Shown here: positions 27,039-35,740 of the stretch, piece after piece
How positions within the stretch are numbered: position 1 is the first letter of the stretch
How the letters are laid out: every line of letters begins with the position of its first letter
DNA from: Psychrosphaera sp. B3R10
GTDB lineage: Bacteria > Pseudomonadota > Gammaproteobacteria > Enterobacterales > Alteromonadaceae
Assembly: GCF_018861025.1 (NCBI RefSeq)
Contig: NZ_JAHKQH010000007.1
Location: forward strand, 241,452-305,451
Length of the DNA: 64,000 nt
Direction: 5' to 3'
Translations under genes and position numbers: made by a program
The notes under the pieces: model-generated
The model's input: only the letters and a program-made list of their open reading frames with translations
What the model was told of the DNA's origin: nothing
The model's database searches: none

Positions 27039-28619
27039 ATGAGAGTGAAGACAGAAATAAAACGAATAGTAATAGTAGGTGGTGGCACTGCAGGTTGGTT
27101 AACTGCATGTGTTTTAGCCGCTGAACTGGATTTAATTAATTCAGACTTCTCTATTACTTTAGTTGAATCTTCAGACATTAATCCAATTGGGGTTGGGGAA
27201 GGCACTTGGCCTACAATGCGCGGTACATTAAAAAAAATCGGCATCAGTGAAAATGAATTTATTTCAACTTGTGATGCAAGCTTTAAACAAGGCTCTCAAT
27301 TTATTAATTGGCAAGGCCAAACCGCAACTAATCCTGTTTATGCGCAAGATAGTTATATCCACCCTTTTACGCTGCCGCAAGATTTTCAAAACATCAATTT
27401 AGCACCGCATTGGCAAGAGTATTCTGAACAAGTCAACTTTGCTGATGCAGTTTCAAGTCAGAGTGTGCTATCAAAACTAGGGAAAGCGCCTAAGTTAATT
27501 ACCACTCCAGAATATTCATTTATCAGTAACTATGGGTATCACTTAGACGCTGGAAAATTTAGTGGGTTACTGAAAAAACAAGCAAAAGACAAATTAAACG
27601 TTAACCACATAATCGACAATGTTATCGCCGTCAATAATGACAAAAACGCTGATATCAGTGATATAGAAACAGAAAAAAACGGCAAAATTGCCGGTGACTT
27701 ATTTGTTGATTGCACCGGGTTTGCTTCATTATTAATTGGTAAACATTACAATATCGACTTCATTTCCAAACAACACCAATTATTTAATAACACAGCCATT
27801 GCAATCCAAGCACCTTATAACGATCCTAATGACGACATAGCTTCTTGTACCTTATCCACGGCTCAATCAAATGGTTGGATTTGGGATATTGGTTTACAAA
27901 GCCGACGTGGTGTAGGCCATGTATTTTCAAGTGAACATACAAGTACAGAAAAAGCAGAACAACAATTAAGACAATATTTAACCGCTACTTTAGGTTTAAA
28001 AAAAGCAGAAGAGCTTACTTCTAGGACGATTAAATTCAATCCGGGTCACAGAAAAAAGTTTTGGCATAACAACTGTTTGGCCATTGGTATGTCAGCTGGG
28101 TTTATTGAGCCCTTAGAAGCTTCGGCGTTAGCGCTTATTGAACAGTCTGCTATGTTTTTAGCAGAACAATTCCCTAAGAATCGGTCTACGATGAAGATAA
28201 TTGCCAAACGATACAACCAAACAACGTCACAACATTGGACACAAATAATAGAGTTTTTAAAGCTCCATTATGTTTTATCGAAACGCACAGACAGCCAATA
28301 TTGGTTTGATAATGTCGCTACTGAATCTATTCCAGAGTCACTCATAGAAAACTTAGAGTTATGGCAACATCAGTATCCATATCATGCAGACCAAGTCGCT
28401 CGTAATCCTTTGTTCCCAGCAGCAAGTTACCAGTATGTAATGTTTGGAATGGGATTTAAGTCCTCGTCGATTACGAAACGAAACAATAAAATAATTCAAC
28501 AAAAAGCACAGCAATTGTTTAAAGAAAATATACAACGGACGCAGCAACAAGCAGCAGTATTAACCTCAAATCGTGAATTACTAAATAAAGTAAAAAAATT
28601 CGGGTTTGCAAAAATATAA
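27039..28619 (+). CDS. Flavin-dependent (tryptophan) halogenase-like protein 1
   Basis: A 526-aa FAD-dependent protein of the PrnA-like halogenase family. The dinucleotide-binding motif GGGTAGW is at 14-20, GVGEGTWPT follows, and Lys83 (in CDASFKQG) matches the catalytic lysine of tryptophan halogenases. The segment GFIEPLEASALALIE corresponds to the region of the catalytic Glu. The family's WxWxIP signature is altered to GWIWDIG. The family normally uses reduced flavin and a halide to form hypohalous acid. Substrate is unknown; it need not be free tryptophan. It is the first of five closely spaced genes that follow a receptor gene. Confidence 0.87.
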   Translation: MRVKTEIKRIVIVGGGTAGWLTACVLAAELDLINSDFSITLVESSDINPIGVGEGTWPTMRGTLKKIGISENEFISTCDASFKQGSQFINWQGQTATNPVYAQDSYIHPFTLPQDFQNINLAPHWQEYSEQVNFADAVSSQSVLSKLGKAPKLITTPEYSFISNYGYHLDAGKFSGLLKKQAKDKLNVNHIIDNVIAVNNDKNADISDIETEKNGKIAGDLFVDCTGFASLLIGKHYNIDFISKQHQLFNNTAIAIQAPYNDPNDDIASCTLSTAQSNGWIWDIGLQSRRGVGHVFSSEHTSTEKAEQQLRQYLTATLGLKKAEELTSRTIKFNPGHRKKFWHNNCLAIGMSAGFIEPLEASALALIEQSAMFLAEQFPKNRSTMKIIAKRYNQTTSQHWTQIIEFLKLHYVLSKRTDSQYWFDNVATESIPESLIENLELWQHQYPYHADQVARNPLFPAASYQYVMFGMGFKSSSITKRNNKIIQQKAQQLFKENIQRTQQQAAVLTSNRELLNKVKKFGFAKI

Positions 28620-28640
28620 CAAAAATTAAATAGGTGCTTC

Positions 28641-29369
28641 ATGGCAACTCAAAAATTAGTCAACAACATCGATCACAAAGACACAAAAATTATTACTGAA
28701 CGTTCAGCTACTTATGGTGATGATATTTGGTTTACCCAAACCTTTCCCGCTGAATTTCGAAGTGTACAAGCCTACTACCCTATTTTTTTCACGAAAGATG
28801 AAAACACAGGTAAATTCCTTCCTGTTGCTCTGTTTGGATTTGAACAAAACGAAAATTTGTTCATTAACGACGGGCTTTGGCATGTTCCTTATATTCCTTT
28901 AATGCATGCAAGAGCACCTTTCCTAATTGGTAAACAAACACTATTAGAAGATGGCGTTGAAAAACTTCAACGAGTTTTATTTATCGATGAAAATCATCCA
29001 CGAGTAAATACAGAGCAAGGTGCGCCTTTATTTTTAGAGTTTGGTGCCAATGCGCCTTATTTAGAAAACATGGCTAACATGATGGAAACATTGCATCATG
29101 GAATGCAAGATAATGACGTATTTATCGGGCGCCTTGTAGAATTAGAGTTGCTTGAATCGTTCACATTGGATGTTGAATTAAATGATAAATCTAAACACCA
29201 AATGTTAGGTTTTTATACGATTAATGAAGACAAACTTGCCGAACTAAGTGACGACGATGTGGCACAGTTACATAAAGATGGTCATTTGCAAGCTATTTAT
29301 ATGGCAATTGCTTCACAATCAAACGTCACGAGATTATTACTACTTAAAAACGCGGCACTTGGTCTGTAG
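28641..29369 (+). CDS. SapC-family protein
   Basis: A 242-aa cytosolic protein of the SapC family, recognised from YYPIFFTKDENTGKFLPVALFGFEQNENLF, WHVPYIPLMHARAPF and the C-terminal YMAIASQSNVTRLLLLKN. SapC was named after an S-layer-associated protein of Campylobacter, but members next to TonB receptors and halogenases are uncharacterised. It sits 21 bases after halogenase 1 and 47 before the cupin gene, in the same transcriptional direction. Confidence 0.85.
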   Translation: MATQKLVNNIDHKDTKIITERSATYGDDIWFTQTFPAEFRSVQAYYPIFFTKDENTGKFLPVALFGFEQNENLFINDGLWHVPYIPLMHARAPFLIGKQTLLEDGVEKLQRVLFIDENHPRVNTEQGAPLFLEFGANAPYLENMANMMETLHHGMQDNDVFIGRLVELELLESFTLDVELNDKSKHQMLGFYTINEDKLAELSDDDVAQLHKDGHLQAIYMAIASQSNVTRLLLLKNAALGL

Positions 29370-29416
29370 GTTTATGCCAAAGAAAATGCAAATTGTGTTA
29401 ATAAATAAGGTCGATA

Positions 29417-30433
29417 ATGTTAGACATTAAGAACAAAGTCGAGGAGATCTGTTTAGCCCCTGGCGACGATTTACCTGAATCCATTATTAACACAGCAAAG
29501 CCAGTTTTAATTAGAGGTTTTATTAATCATTGGCCTTTAGTTAAAGCTGGAAAAACGTCCAACGACGATGCATTTGAATATTTGAGCAAAGCCTATAACG
29601 GTCAGCCTATTACTGCTTATTATGCACAACCTGAAGCTAAAGGAAGAATTTTTTACAATTCTGATTTTAACGGATTTAATTTTCAAAGTGCTTCGTTAGA
29701 TTTACATACCGTTTTAAGTAAATTGAACGAGTTGAAAAGTGATCCTGAACCCCCTGCTGTTTACGTTGGTTCGACGAATATCAATCGACACTTTCCTGAA
29801 TTAAATCTTGAGAACAAGGTAAATATCGCAGGCGTGCAACCTATTACTAACTTATGGTTGGGCAACCGAACTAAAATTTCTGCTCACTTTGATTTCCCAA
29901 ACAATTTGGCGTGTTGTGCGGTAGGACAAAGACGTTTTATCTTGTTTCCCCCAGAACAAGTTAAAAACCTATATGTTGGTCCCAAAGAGGCTTCACCTGG
30001 TGGACAAGACATCAGTTTAGTTGATTTTGATCAACCAGACTTAGTCAAGTATCCAAAATTTCAACACGCAATAGACAATGCTTTTGTTGCAAACTTAGAA
30101 GCCGGAGATGCGTTATTTATTCCAAGTATGTGGTGGCACCATGTCGAAGGCTTAACGGACTTCAACGTACTAATCACACATTGGTGGCGCAATAGTTCTG
30201 CGTTTATGGGGAAACCTGACAATGCACTCGACTTAGCTATATTAAGCCTTAGAAATTTGCCGTACGAACAACGCCAAGCTTGGAAAGCCATATTTGAACA
30301 TTATGTATTTGACCATAATGAAGAAGATATCCAACACATTCCTAATCATGCTCAAGGTTGTTTAACATTGCCAATGCCAGAGCTTGAAGCGCGAAAACTT
30401 AGAGCTAAATTGTTAGAACAACTAAAACGATAA
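29417..30433 (+). CDS. Cupin_8/JmjC-like Fe(II)/2-oxoglutarate oxygenase
   Basis: A 338-aa protein of the cupin-like family related to factor-inhibiting-HIF hydroxylases. The facial metal triad is visible: His157 and Asp159 in SAHFDFPNN, and a distal His in PSMWWHHVEG (241 or 242). A conserved PVLIRGF element starts the domain, and GDALFIPSMWW marks the last strands. It would catalyse hydroxylation or a related oxidation using 2-oxoglutarate; the substrate is unknown, possibly a protein or peptide. It lies 12 bases before halogenase 2. Confidence 0.83.
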   Translation: MLDIKNKVEEICLAPGDDLPESIINTAKPVLIRGFINHWPLVKAGKTSNDDAFEYLSKAYNGQPITAYYAQPEAKGRIFYNSDFNGFNFQSASLDLHTVLSKLNELKSDPEPPAVYVGSTNINRHFPELNLENKVNIAGVQPITNLWLGNRTKISAHFDFPNNLACCAVGQRRFILFPPEQVKNLYVGPKEASPGGQDISLVDFDQPDLVKYPKFQHAIDNAFVANLEAGDALFIPSMWWHHVEGLTDFNVLITHWWRNSSAFMGKPDNALDLAILSLRNLPYEQRQAWKAIFEHYVFDHNEEDIQHIPNHAQGCLTLPMPELEARKLRAKLLEQLKR

Positions 30434-30445
30434 TGAGTCATTAAT

Positions 30446-31948
30446 ATGAACGATACTAAATCATCTATGAAACCAGTTAAAAAAGTTGTTATTGCCGGTG
30501 GTGGAACCGCAGGTTGGATGGCCGCTGCTGCCCTTACCAAATTACTCGGTAAAAACATTGATGTGACTCTAGTTGAATCTGATGCAATACCGACAGTCGG
30601 AGTAGGTGAAGCAACGATCCCAACCTTACACATTTTTCATCAATTGTTGGGAATTAAAGAACAAGACTTTATGGCTGCCACGAATGCCACTTTTAAAATG
30701 GGTATTTCATTTGAAAACTGGCGTGATGTAAAACAAGACTACATTCACTCTTTTGGCTTTTTGGGTCAAGATTGTTGGGCGGCAGGTTTTCAACACTTTT
30801 GGCTAAAAGGTCATCAACGTGGAATAGTTTCTGAAATTGGTGATTATGTTCCAGAGCATCTTGCGGCTCGAGAAGGCAGATTTGCTGTTTTAGCGAATCA
30901 ACAATTAAACCATGCTTATCATTTGGACGCTGGTTTATATGCAAAATACTTACGTAACATAGCAGAACAACATGGTATTAATCGTATAGAAGGCAAAATT
31001 GATAATGTAAATTTATCTAAGCAAAACGGGTTTATTGAATCGCTGACATTAGATTCTGGAAAAATAGTTGAAGGTGATTTGTTTTTAGACTGCACAGGTT
31101 TCAGAGGATTACTCATTGAAAATGCGCTGCATACGGGGTTTGACGATTGGAGTCACATGTTACCGTGCGATAGCGCAATTGCAGTGCAAACTGAAACTGT
31201 AGGCAAACCTGTGCCATATACTCGTTCAATTGCGCATGATGCCGGTTGGCAATGGCGTATCCCCCTGCAGAACCGCACAGGTAACGGATTAGTTTTTTGT
31301 AGTAAATATATGACCGACGACGAAGCCATCGCGAAGTTACGCGAGAACCTTGTTGGTAAGTTATTAAATGAACCTCGTGTTATCAAATTTAAAACTGGTA
31401 CTCGCCGGAAACACTGGAACAAAAACTGTATCGCTGTTGGATTGTCCTCAGGTTTTATTGAACCTTTAGAGTCAACAAGTATTCACTTATTCCAACGCGC
31501 AATTGTGCGTCTTATGCAAATGTTCCCAAGTAAGGGGATTAATCAAGCCGATATCAAAGAGTTTAATGCCCAAACTAAGTTTGAACATGACAATATAAAA
31601 GACTTTATTATTTTGCACTATCATTTGACAGAACGTGAAGACACTCCTTTTTGGCGTTATTGTAAAACCATGGAAATTCCAGATTCACTGCAACATAGAA
31701 TGGATTTGTTTAAACAATCGGGACGAGTATTTAAACGCGCAGAAGAATTATTTGGTGAAACATCTTGGGTTCAAGTTATGTTAGGTCAAGGTCTAATGCC
31801 TGAACAATATCACCCAATTGTTGACCAAATGGATGATGCGGAATTAGATAACTTTTTAACGCATATTAAAAGCAGTGTAAAAAAGAAAGTCGCCGCGTGG
31901 CCAGATCATTATGATTTCTTAAAACATTATTGTAAAACGTCTGTTTAG
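30446..31948 (+). CDS. Flavin-dependent (tryptophan) halogenase-like protein 2
   Basis: A 500-aa FAD-dependent halogenase-family protein. GGGTAGW is at 18-24, GVGEATIPTL follows, and Lys84 in NATFKMG matches the catalytic lysine. The full WxWxIP signature (GWQWRIPLQNR) and GFIEPLESTSIHLFQ with the catalytic-type Glu are all intact. It is more canonical than halogenase 1, from which it differs throughout, so the two are an old duplication or separate recruits. The pair flanks the SapC and cupin genes. Confidence 0.9.
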   Translation: MNDTKSSMKPVKKVVIAGGGTAGWMAAAALTKLLGKNIDVTLVESDAIPTVGVGEATIPTLHIFHQLLGIKEQDFMAATNATFKMGISFENWRDVKQDYIHSFGFLGQDCWAAGFQHFWLKGHQRGIVSEIGDYVPEHLAAREGRFAVLANQQLNHAYHLDAGLYAKYLRNIAEQHGINRIEGKIDNVNLSKQNGFIESLTLDSGKIVEGDLFLDCTGFRGLLIENALHTGFDDWSHMLPCDSAIAVQTETVGKPVPYTRSIAHDAGWQWRIPLQNRTGNGLVFCSKYMTDDEAIAKLRENLVGKLLNEPRVIKFKTGTRRKHWNKNCIAVGLSSGFIEPLESTSIHLFQRAIVRLMQMFPSKGINQADIKEFNAQTKFEHDNIKDFIILHYHLTEREDTPFWRYCKTMEIPDSLQHRMDLFKQSGRVFKRAEELFGETSWVQVMLGQGLMPEQYHPIVDQMDDAELDNFLTHIKSSVKKKVAAWPDHYDFLKHYCKTSV

Positions 31949-31958
31949 GCAATTAGTC

Positions 31959-32681
31959 ATGACGTCTGTGCTTTTTACTCAAAATCCTCTAATGGAAGTA
32001 AATGTGATGAAGGTTGGCGTTGAACAAACGCCAATTATCGTCATTGATAACTTTGCAACAAACCTCGATGACATCAAAAAATTCGCTAAGTCACAAGCCG
32101 TATACTCCCCAGATACAGACACTTTGTATCCAGGTATTCGTAGCCCTCTTCCTGAGCCATATATCATTAAATTGCTACAAGCGATTTATCAACCTTTGTA
32201 TGGCATTTATGGAATCGACCTTAGTAAACGTTTGAAACCACTGAATTCATTTTTTTCATTGTTGACTCTGCCACCTGAAGATTTACATTTGTTACAACGA
32301 ATGCCTCACTTTGATACAAACAATCAATATTGTTTCGCAGTTTTACATTATTTATCAAATGGCCAACATGGCGGAACAGGGCTATACCGGCATAAACCAA
32401 CACAATTTGAACGTATTACCGATAAAAGATACGAACATTATATCAATAGCGCTAAACAGTTTATTCAAACGAACGGTGAACCTGCTCAAGGTTATATAAC
32501 TACATCTACTGATCATTTTGAGAAGTATTATGAAGTGAAATACAAACCTAACCGTCTGGTGATATACCCGAGTAATTTGTTACATTCGGTTAATGTAGAT
32601 AAAGAAAGAGATCTCTCTAGCGACCCTGAAGAAGGCCGACTTACTGCCAATATTTTTATCGAGTTTAAAGAACTTACGTAA
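31959..32681 (+). CDS. DUF6445-like protein with 2OG-oxygenase-type motif
   Basis: A 240-aa protein ending the halogenase block. HxD (His117, Asp119 in RMPHFDTNN), a distal His (209, in LVIYPSNLLHSV) and a following Arg (227, GRLTANIF) reproduce the metal- and co-substrate-binding pattern of Fe(II)/2-oxoglutarate oxygenases, so such activity is inferred. I associate it with DUF6445. The true start is uncertain: ATG at 31959 lacks a ribosome site, while ATG at 32007 has GGAAG 8 bases upstream and begins MKVGVEQTPIIVID, close to the conserved region. Confidence 0.7.
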   Translation: MTSVLFTQNPLMEVNVMKVGVEQTPIIVIDNFATNLDDIKKFAKSQAVYSPDTDTLYPGIRSPLPEPYIIKLLQAIYQPLYGIYGIDLSKRLKPLNSFFSLLTLPPEDLHLLQRMPHFDTNNQYCFAVLHYLSNGQHGGTGLYRHKPTQFERITDKRYEHYINSAKQFIQTNGEPAQGYITTSTDHFEKYYEVKYKPNRLVIYPSNLLHSVNVDKERDLSSDPEEGRLTANIFIEFKELT

Positions 32682-32908
32682 CCAAGATTTGCATATTCTT
32701 CATCAATTCCCCATCATTTAACAGCGAGTATTCAACGATACTAGTCAACTACACAGAATGATTAATATCATTTATGACACGATTGAATGGGCAAAATTTT
32801 CTTATCAATGCTAACGATTCTTCAAGTTACATCACGGGGGCAAACTAAAATAGATGTCAATGGGAGGACATCTCACGGCAAACTTATTTATAAGTGTTCA
32901 GTAGTAAT

Positions 32909-32950
32909 TTGCCGTTGCCGTTACCGTTACCTTTACATTTACCTTTATAT
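32909..32950. repeat. Degenerate hexamer tandem repeat
   Basis: Seven consecutive six-base units drift from TTGCCG (twice) to TTACCG, TTACCT, TTACAT, TTACCT and TTATAT. Only the leading TT is fixed. No coding role is evident. Confidence 0.8.
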
Positions 32951-33059
32951 GGATGATGGCCGATTGTGAGCTGCCAGTTAATTTTTTAGTTAAAATTTGG
33001 ACAGTTTTAATCCATCATTTACAACTTCACTAAATTTGCTTTTAGTTATTAATTCGAGC

Positions 33060-33098
33060 AAAAAAAACACCTAATCTAAAGCTTTAGACTAGGTGTTT
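33060..33098 (-). terminator. Rho-independent terminator of the transporter-GH3 operon
   Basis: A long stem, AACACCTAATCTAAAG against CTTTAGACTAGGTGTT, has one mismatch and essentially no loop bases. On the minus strand it is followed by eight T residues. It lies about 65 bases after the GH3 stop. Confidence 0.88.
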
Positions 33099-33161
33099 CA
33101 CACACAACTTTTGTTAAACCTATGCTGCTATCAAATCAGTACAGATTTATTACTATAATGA

Positions 33162-35723
33162 CTACTGACAAGATAATGTTGCTGCTTTTGCCGTATTCGG
33201 TTTAAACATAATATCTGCAAGTCCAATACGTGTATTGCCCGTCAAATTCATTTCAAATGGTTTAACAACCTGACTGAAATTAACACCCGCGTTTGCGAAA
33301 CACTGCAGATCAATAGACAGAGGTTGCCAGCTGTCTTTAGGCAGTTCTGAAATTAACTCTGTAATGTCTATTCCGGTATGGCAACTACCAGCTACGTCAC
33401 CAGTACCTTCACAATTCATAAAGATATTTGCCGTTGCGTCGGTAAATTGTTGAACATTGACCAGTAAATGCAACGCAGAGTTCGCAGAAAGATCATTCGA
33501 TAAATCTTCTCTAAAGTAACTTTTTGCAACTACGTGTAGCCCTGAAGTGTGCTTACCATGAGTTGTCAGTAAAACAGAATCTTCTTGAACATTACGGTCA
33601 ATCGTTCGGTAAGTCAGGCTTCCAACTTTATGGCTACTTGCATTTACATCCATTTCTTTATGATTTGACAATAACTTCAAATACCATGGTTTGTGCATCG
33701 TACCGTCGAAGAAAACTCGAGTTTCAACCTTTGACAGATCCATATTCAATACTTCATTTAAATTGTCAGATAACACATTTTCATCGCCATAAGTCAAACC
33801 AAACCCATATGGTAACAGTGGTGCATAGTCTTTATCGTTACGGTTTACGGTAGTTTGATCAGGAGTCTTAGGCCACGAATAAGATAATTTGCCTTTGAAG
33901 TCATGGTTTACAGAACCGTCTTTTTTAGTAAATAAAACATCTGCTACCGCTTTACCTTCAGAACCAGGTAACCAAGCCGCTACAAACGCATTAGATGCAT
34001 TAAGTTCGGCATTGACCCACATAGGTCGACCCGAAATAAACACGGATACTACTGGAATACCTTGTGCTTTTAAGCTTTTTAATAACTTAAGATCAGATTT
34101 TGACCCACGTTGATAATCCAAATTTTCTCTATCCCCGTGCCCTTCCGCATATGGGTCTTCACCAAATACTACAATCGCAACGTCAGGTTTAGTGGTAAAT
34201 TTACCTTCAACACTTAAGGTTGTTTTACCACCAGCGGCATTAACCTGTTGTTTGATCCCAGAATAAATTGAGCTGCCCCCAGGAAAGTCATTATTGGTGT
34301 TATTAGTTCCTTGCCAAGTAATTGTCCAACCGCCTGATTGTTTACCGATATTATCGGCAGCATCACCGGCAACTAATACATTTAGTTTTGGCGATAATGG
34401 CAACAGGTTGTTTTTATTTTTTAGCAAGACTAAAGATTCTCTGACAGCTTGTTGTGCGATTCTACGATGTGACTCTTGACCAATAAGTTCTGTTTTGCCC
34501 GAAAATTTACGATTTGCCGGACTTGGTTTTTCAAATAAACCAGCACGCATTTTTACTCTTAAAATACGTGTAACGGCATCGTCGATACGACTCATCGCAA
34601 TAATGCCATCTTTAACTTGTTGAATCGTATTGTTATACAAAGGTTTCCAAGCATCGGTCGGAACCATAAAGATATCCAAACCGGCATTGACCGACTGTGG
34701 ACAACTTTCATTTGTACAACCTTTAACTTGCCCATGACCATTCCAGTCACCTACTACAAAACCATCAAATCCCATTTGATCTTTTAACACGTCAGTTAAC
34801 AAATATTTACTACCGTGTAATTTATCACCGTGCCAGCTGTTAAACGACGCCATAACAGACTGAGCTCCTGCCGTTAAACCACCGACATAACCCTGCGCGT
34901 GGATATCAAACAATTCTTGCTCAGACGCAATATTGTCACCTTGGTCATCACCCTTCTCGGTTCCACCGTCACCTAAAAAGTGTTTAACGGTACTAATAAC
35001 ACGGTTATCACTTAAAAAATCTTTATTTGCATGGCCCTGAAGTCCTTTAACTATTGACGCAGCGTATGAGCGAACTATTTCTGGATCTTCAGAATAACCT
35101 TCATATGTGCGTCCCCAACGGTCGTCTCTTACTACTGCAACGGTAGGTGCGAACACCCAGTCGATACCAGTAACCATGACTTCAGTCGCTGTGGCTTTGG
35201 CAATTTGTTCAATTAAGTCTGAGTTATTTGTCGCGCCTAACCCGATATTGTGTGGAAACAAGGTCGCACCGATGACATTGTTATGGCCATGTACCGCGTC
35301 CGTTCCCCACATTGTTGGGATTTTTGAACCGTCAAGTGAGTCGTCGATTGACGCTTGGTATAGTTCTTCAGCAAACGCAATCCAGTCAGCAGGTGTGGAG
35401 TGTTTATTGTTGTTCGGAAAACCACCGCCACCATTGAGGTATGAACCAAAACCGTATTTCCGCATATCCTCAACGGTAATATCGCGAATTTCAGGCTGGA
35501 TCATCTGTGCGACTTTTTGCTCCAATGTCATTTTACTTAACATTGATTTCACACGATTTTCAATTTCAGCGGTTTGTTTAACTTCAATGTTTAACTTTGG
35601 CCAAATTTTAGCGGCATCCGCACTATTCGTTTGTGAAGGCTCGGCTTTCTCATTACTTCCTGAACAAGCAGCCAAAATTGCGCATAAGGCTGCGGTAGTC
35701 GTGTATTTAAATTTATTCATCAT
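33162..35723 (-). CDS. GH3 exo-beta-glucan hydrolase lipoprotein
   Basis: An 853-aa family 3 glycoside hydrolase of the exo-1,3/1,4-beta-glucosidase type. It is a lipoprotein (lipobox LAAC, Cys20). Motifs are GTDAVHGHNNV, RDDRWGRTYEGYSEDP, KHFLGDGGT and the nucleophile Asp326 in GFVVGDWNG. The second domain has VAGDAADNIGKQSGGWTITWQG, and a C-terminal beta domain of about 190 residues (670-853) is of the type found in marine ExoP-like enzymes. It lies 17 bases after the FucP-type transporter, forming a two-gene operon. It would trim beta-glucan oligosaccharides in the periplasm to glucose for that transporter. Confidence 0.93.
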   Translation of the reverse strand: MMNKFKYTTTAALCAILAACSGSNEKAEPSQTNSADAAKIWPKLNIEVKQTAEIENRVKSMLSKMTLEQKVAQMIQPEIRDITVEDMRKYGFGSYLNGGGGFPNNNKHSTPADWIAFAEELYQASIDDSLDGSKIPTMWGTDAVHGHNNVIGATLFPHNIGLGATNNSDLIEQIAKATATEVMVTGIDWVFAPTVAVVRDDRWGRTYEGYSEDPEIVRSYAASIVKGLQGHANKDFLSDNRVISTVKHFLGDGGTEKGDDQGDNIASEQELFDIHAQGYVGGLTAGAQSVMASFNSWHGDKLHGSKYLLTDVLKDQMGFDGFVVGDWNGHGQVKGCTNESCPQSVNAGLDIFMVPTDAWKPLYNNTIQQVKDGIIAMSRIDDAVTRILRVKMRAGLFEKPSPANRKFSGKTELIGQESHRRIAQQAVRESLVLLKNKNNLLPLSPKLNVLVAGDAADNIGKQSGGWTITWQGTNNTNNDFPGGSSIYSGIKQQVNAAGGKTTLSVEGKFTTKPDVAIVVFGEDPYAEGHGDRENLDYQRGSKSDLKLLKSLKAQGIPVVSVFISGRPMWVNAELNASNAFVAAWLPGSEGKAVADVLFTKKDGSVNHDFKGKLSYSWPKTPDQTTVNRNDKDYAPLLPYGFGLTYGDENVLSDNLNEVLNMDLSKVETRVFFDGTMHKPWYLKLLSNHKEMDVNASSHKVGSLTYRTIDRNVQEDSVLLTTHGKHTSGLHVVAKSYFREDLSNDLSANSALHLLVNVQQFTDATANIFMNCEGTGDVAGSCHTGIDITELISELPKDSWQPLSIDLQCFANAGVNFSQVVKPFEMNLTGNTRIGLADIMFKPNTAKAATLSCQ

Positions 35724-35740
35724 TATGAAGTTACTCGTAC

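Larger units (their letters stand above)
32682..33161. other. Intergenic region between two convergent units
   Basis: This is 480 bases between the halogenase block and the GH3 gene. It contains a degenerate hexamer repeat at 32909-32950 and a terminator at 33060-33098, each listed separately. A 60-codon open frame here is dominated by the repeat and is not credible. Nothing else is recognisable. Confidence 0.6.

Noticed and set aside
27039-32681. Reading the halogenase block as a classical natural-product cluster
   Set aside because: No NRPS, PKS, tryptophan dimerisation or RiPP core gene was seen nearby; association with the receptor is the stronger signal.
32787-32969. 60-codon frame in the region after the halogenase block
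   Set aside because: Its C-terminal third is made of the hexamer repeat, and it has no ribosome-binding site.
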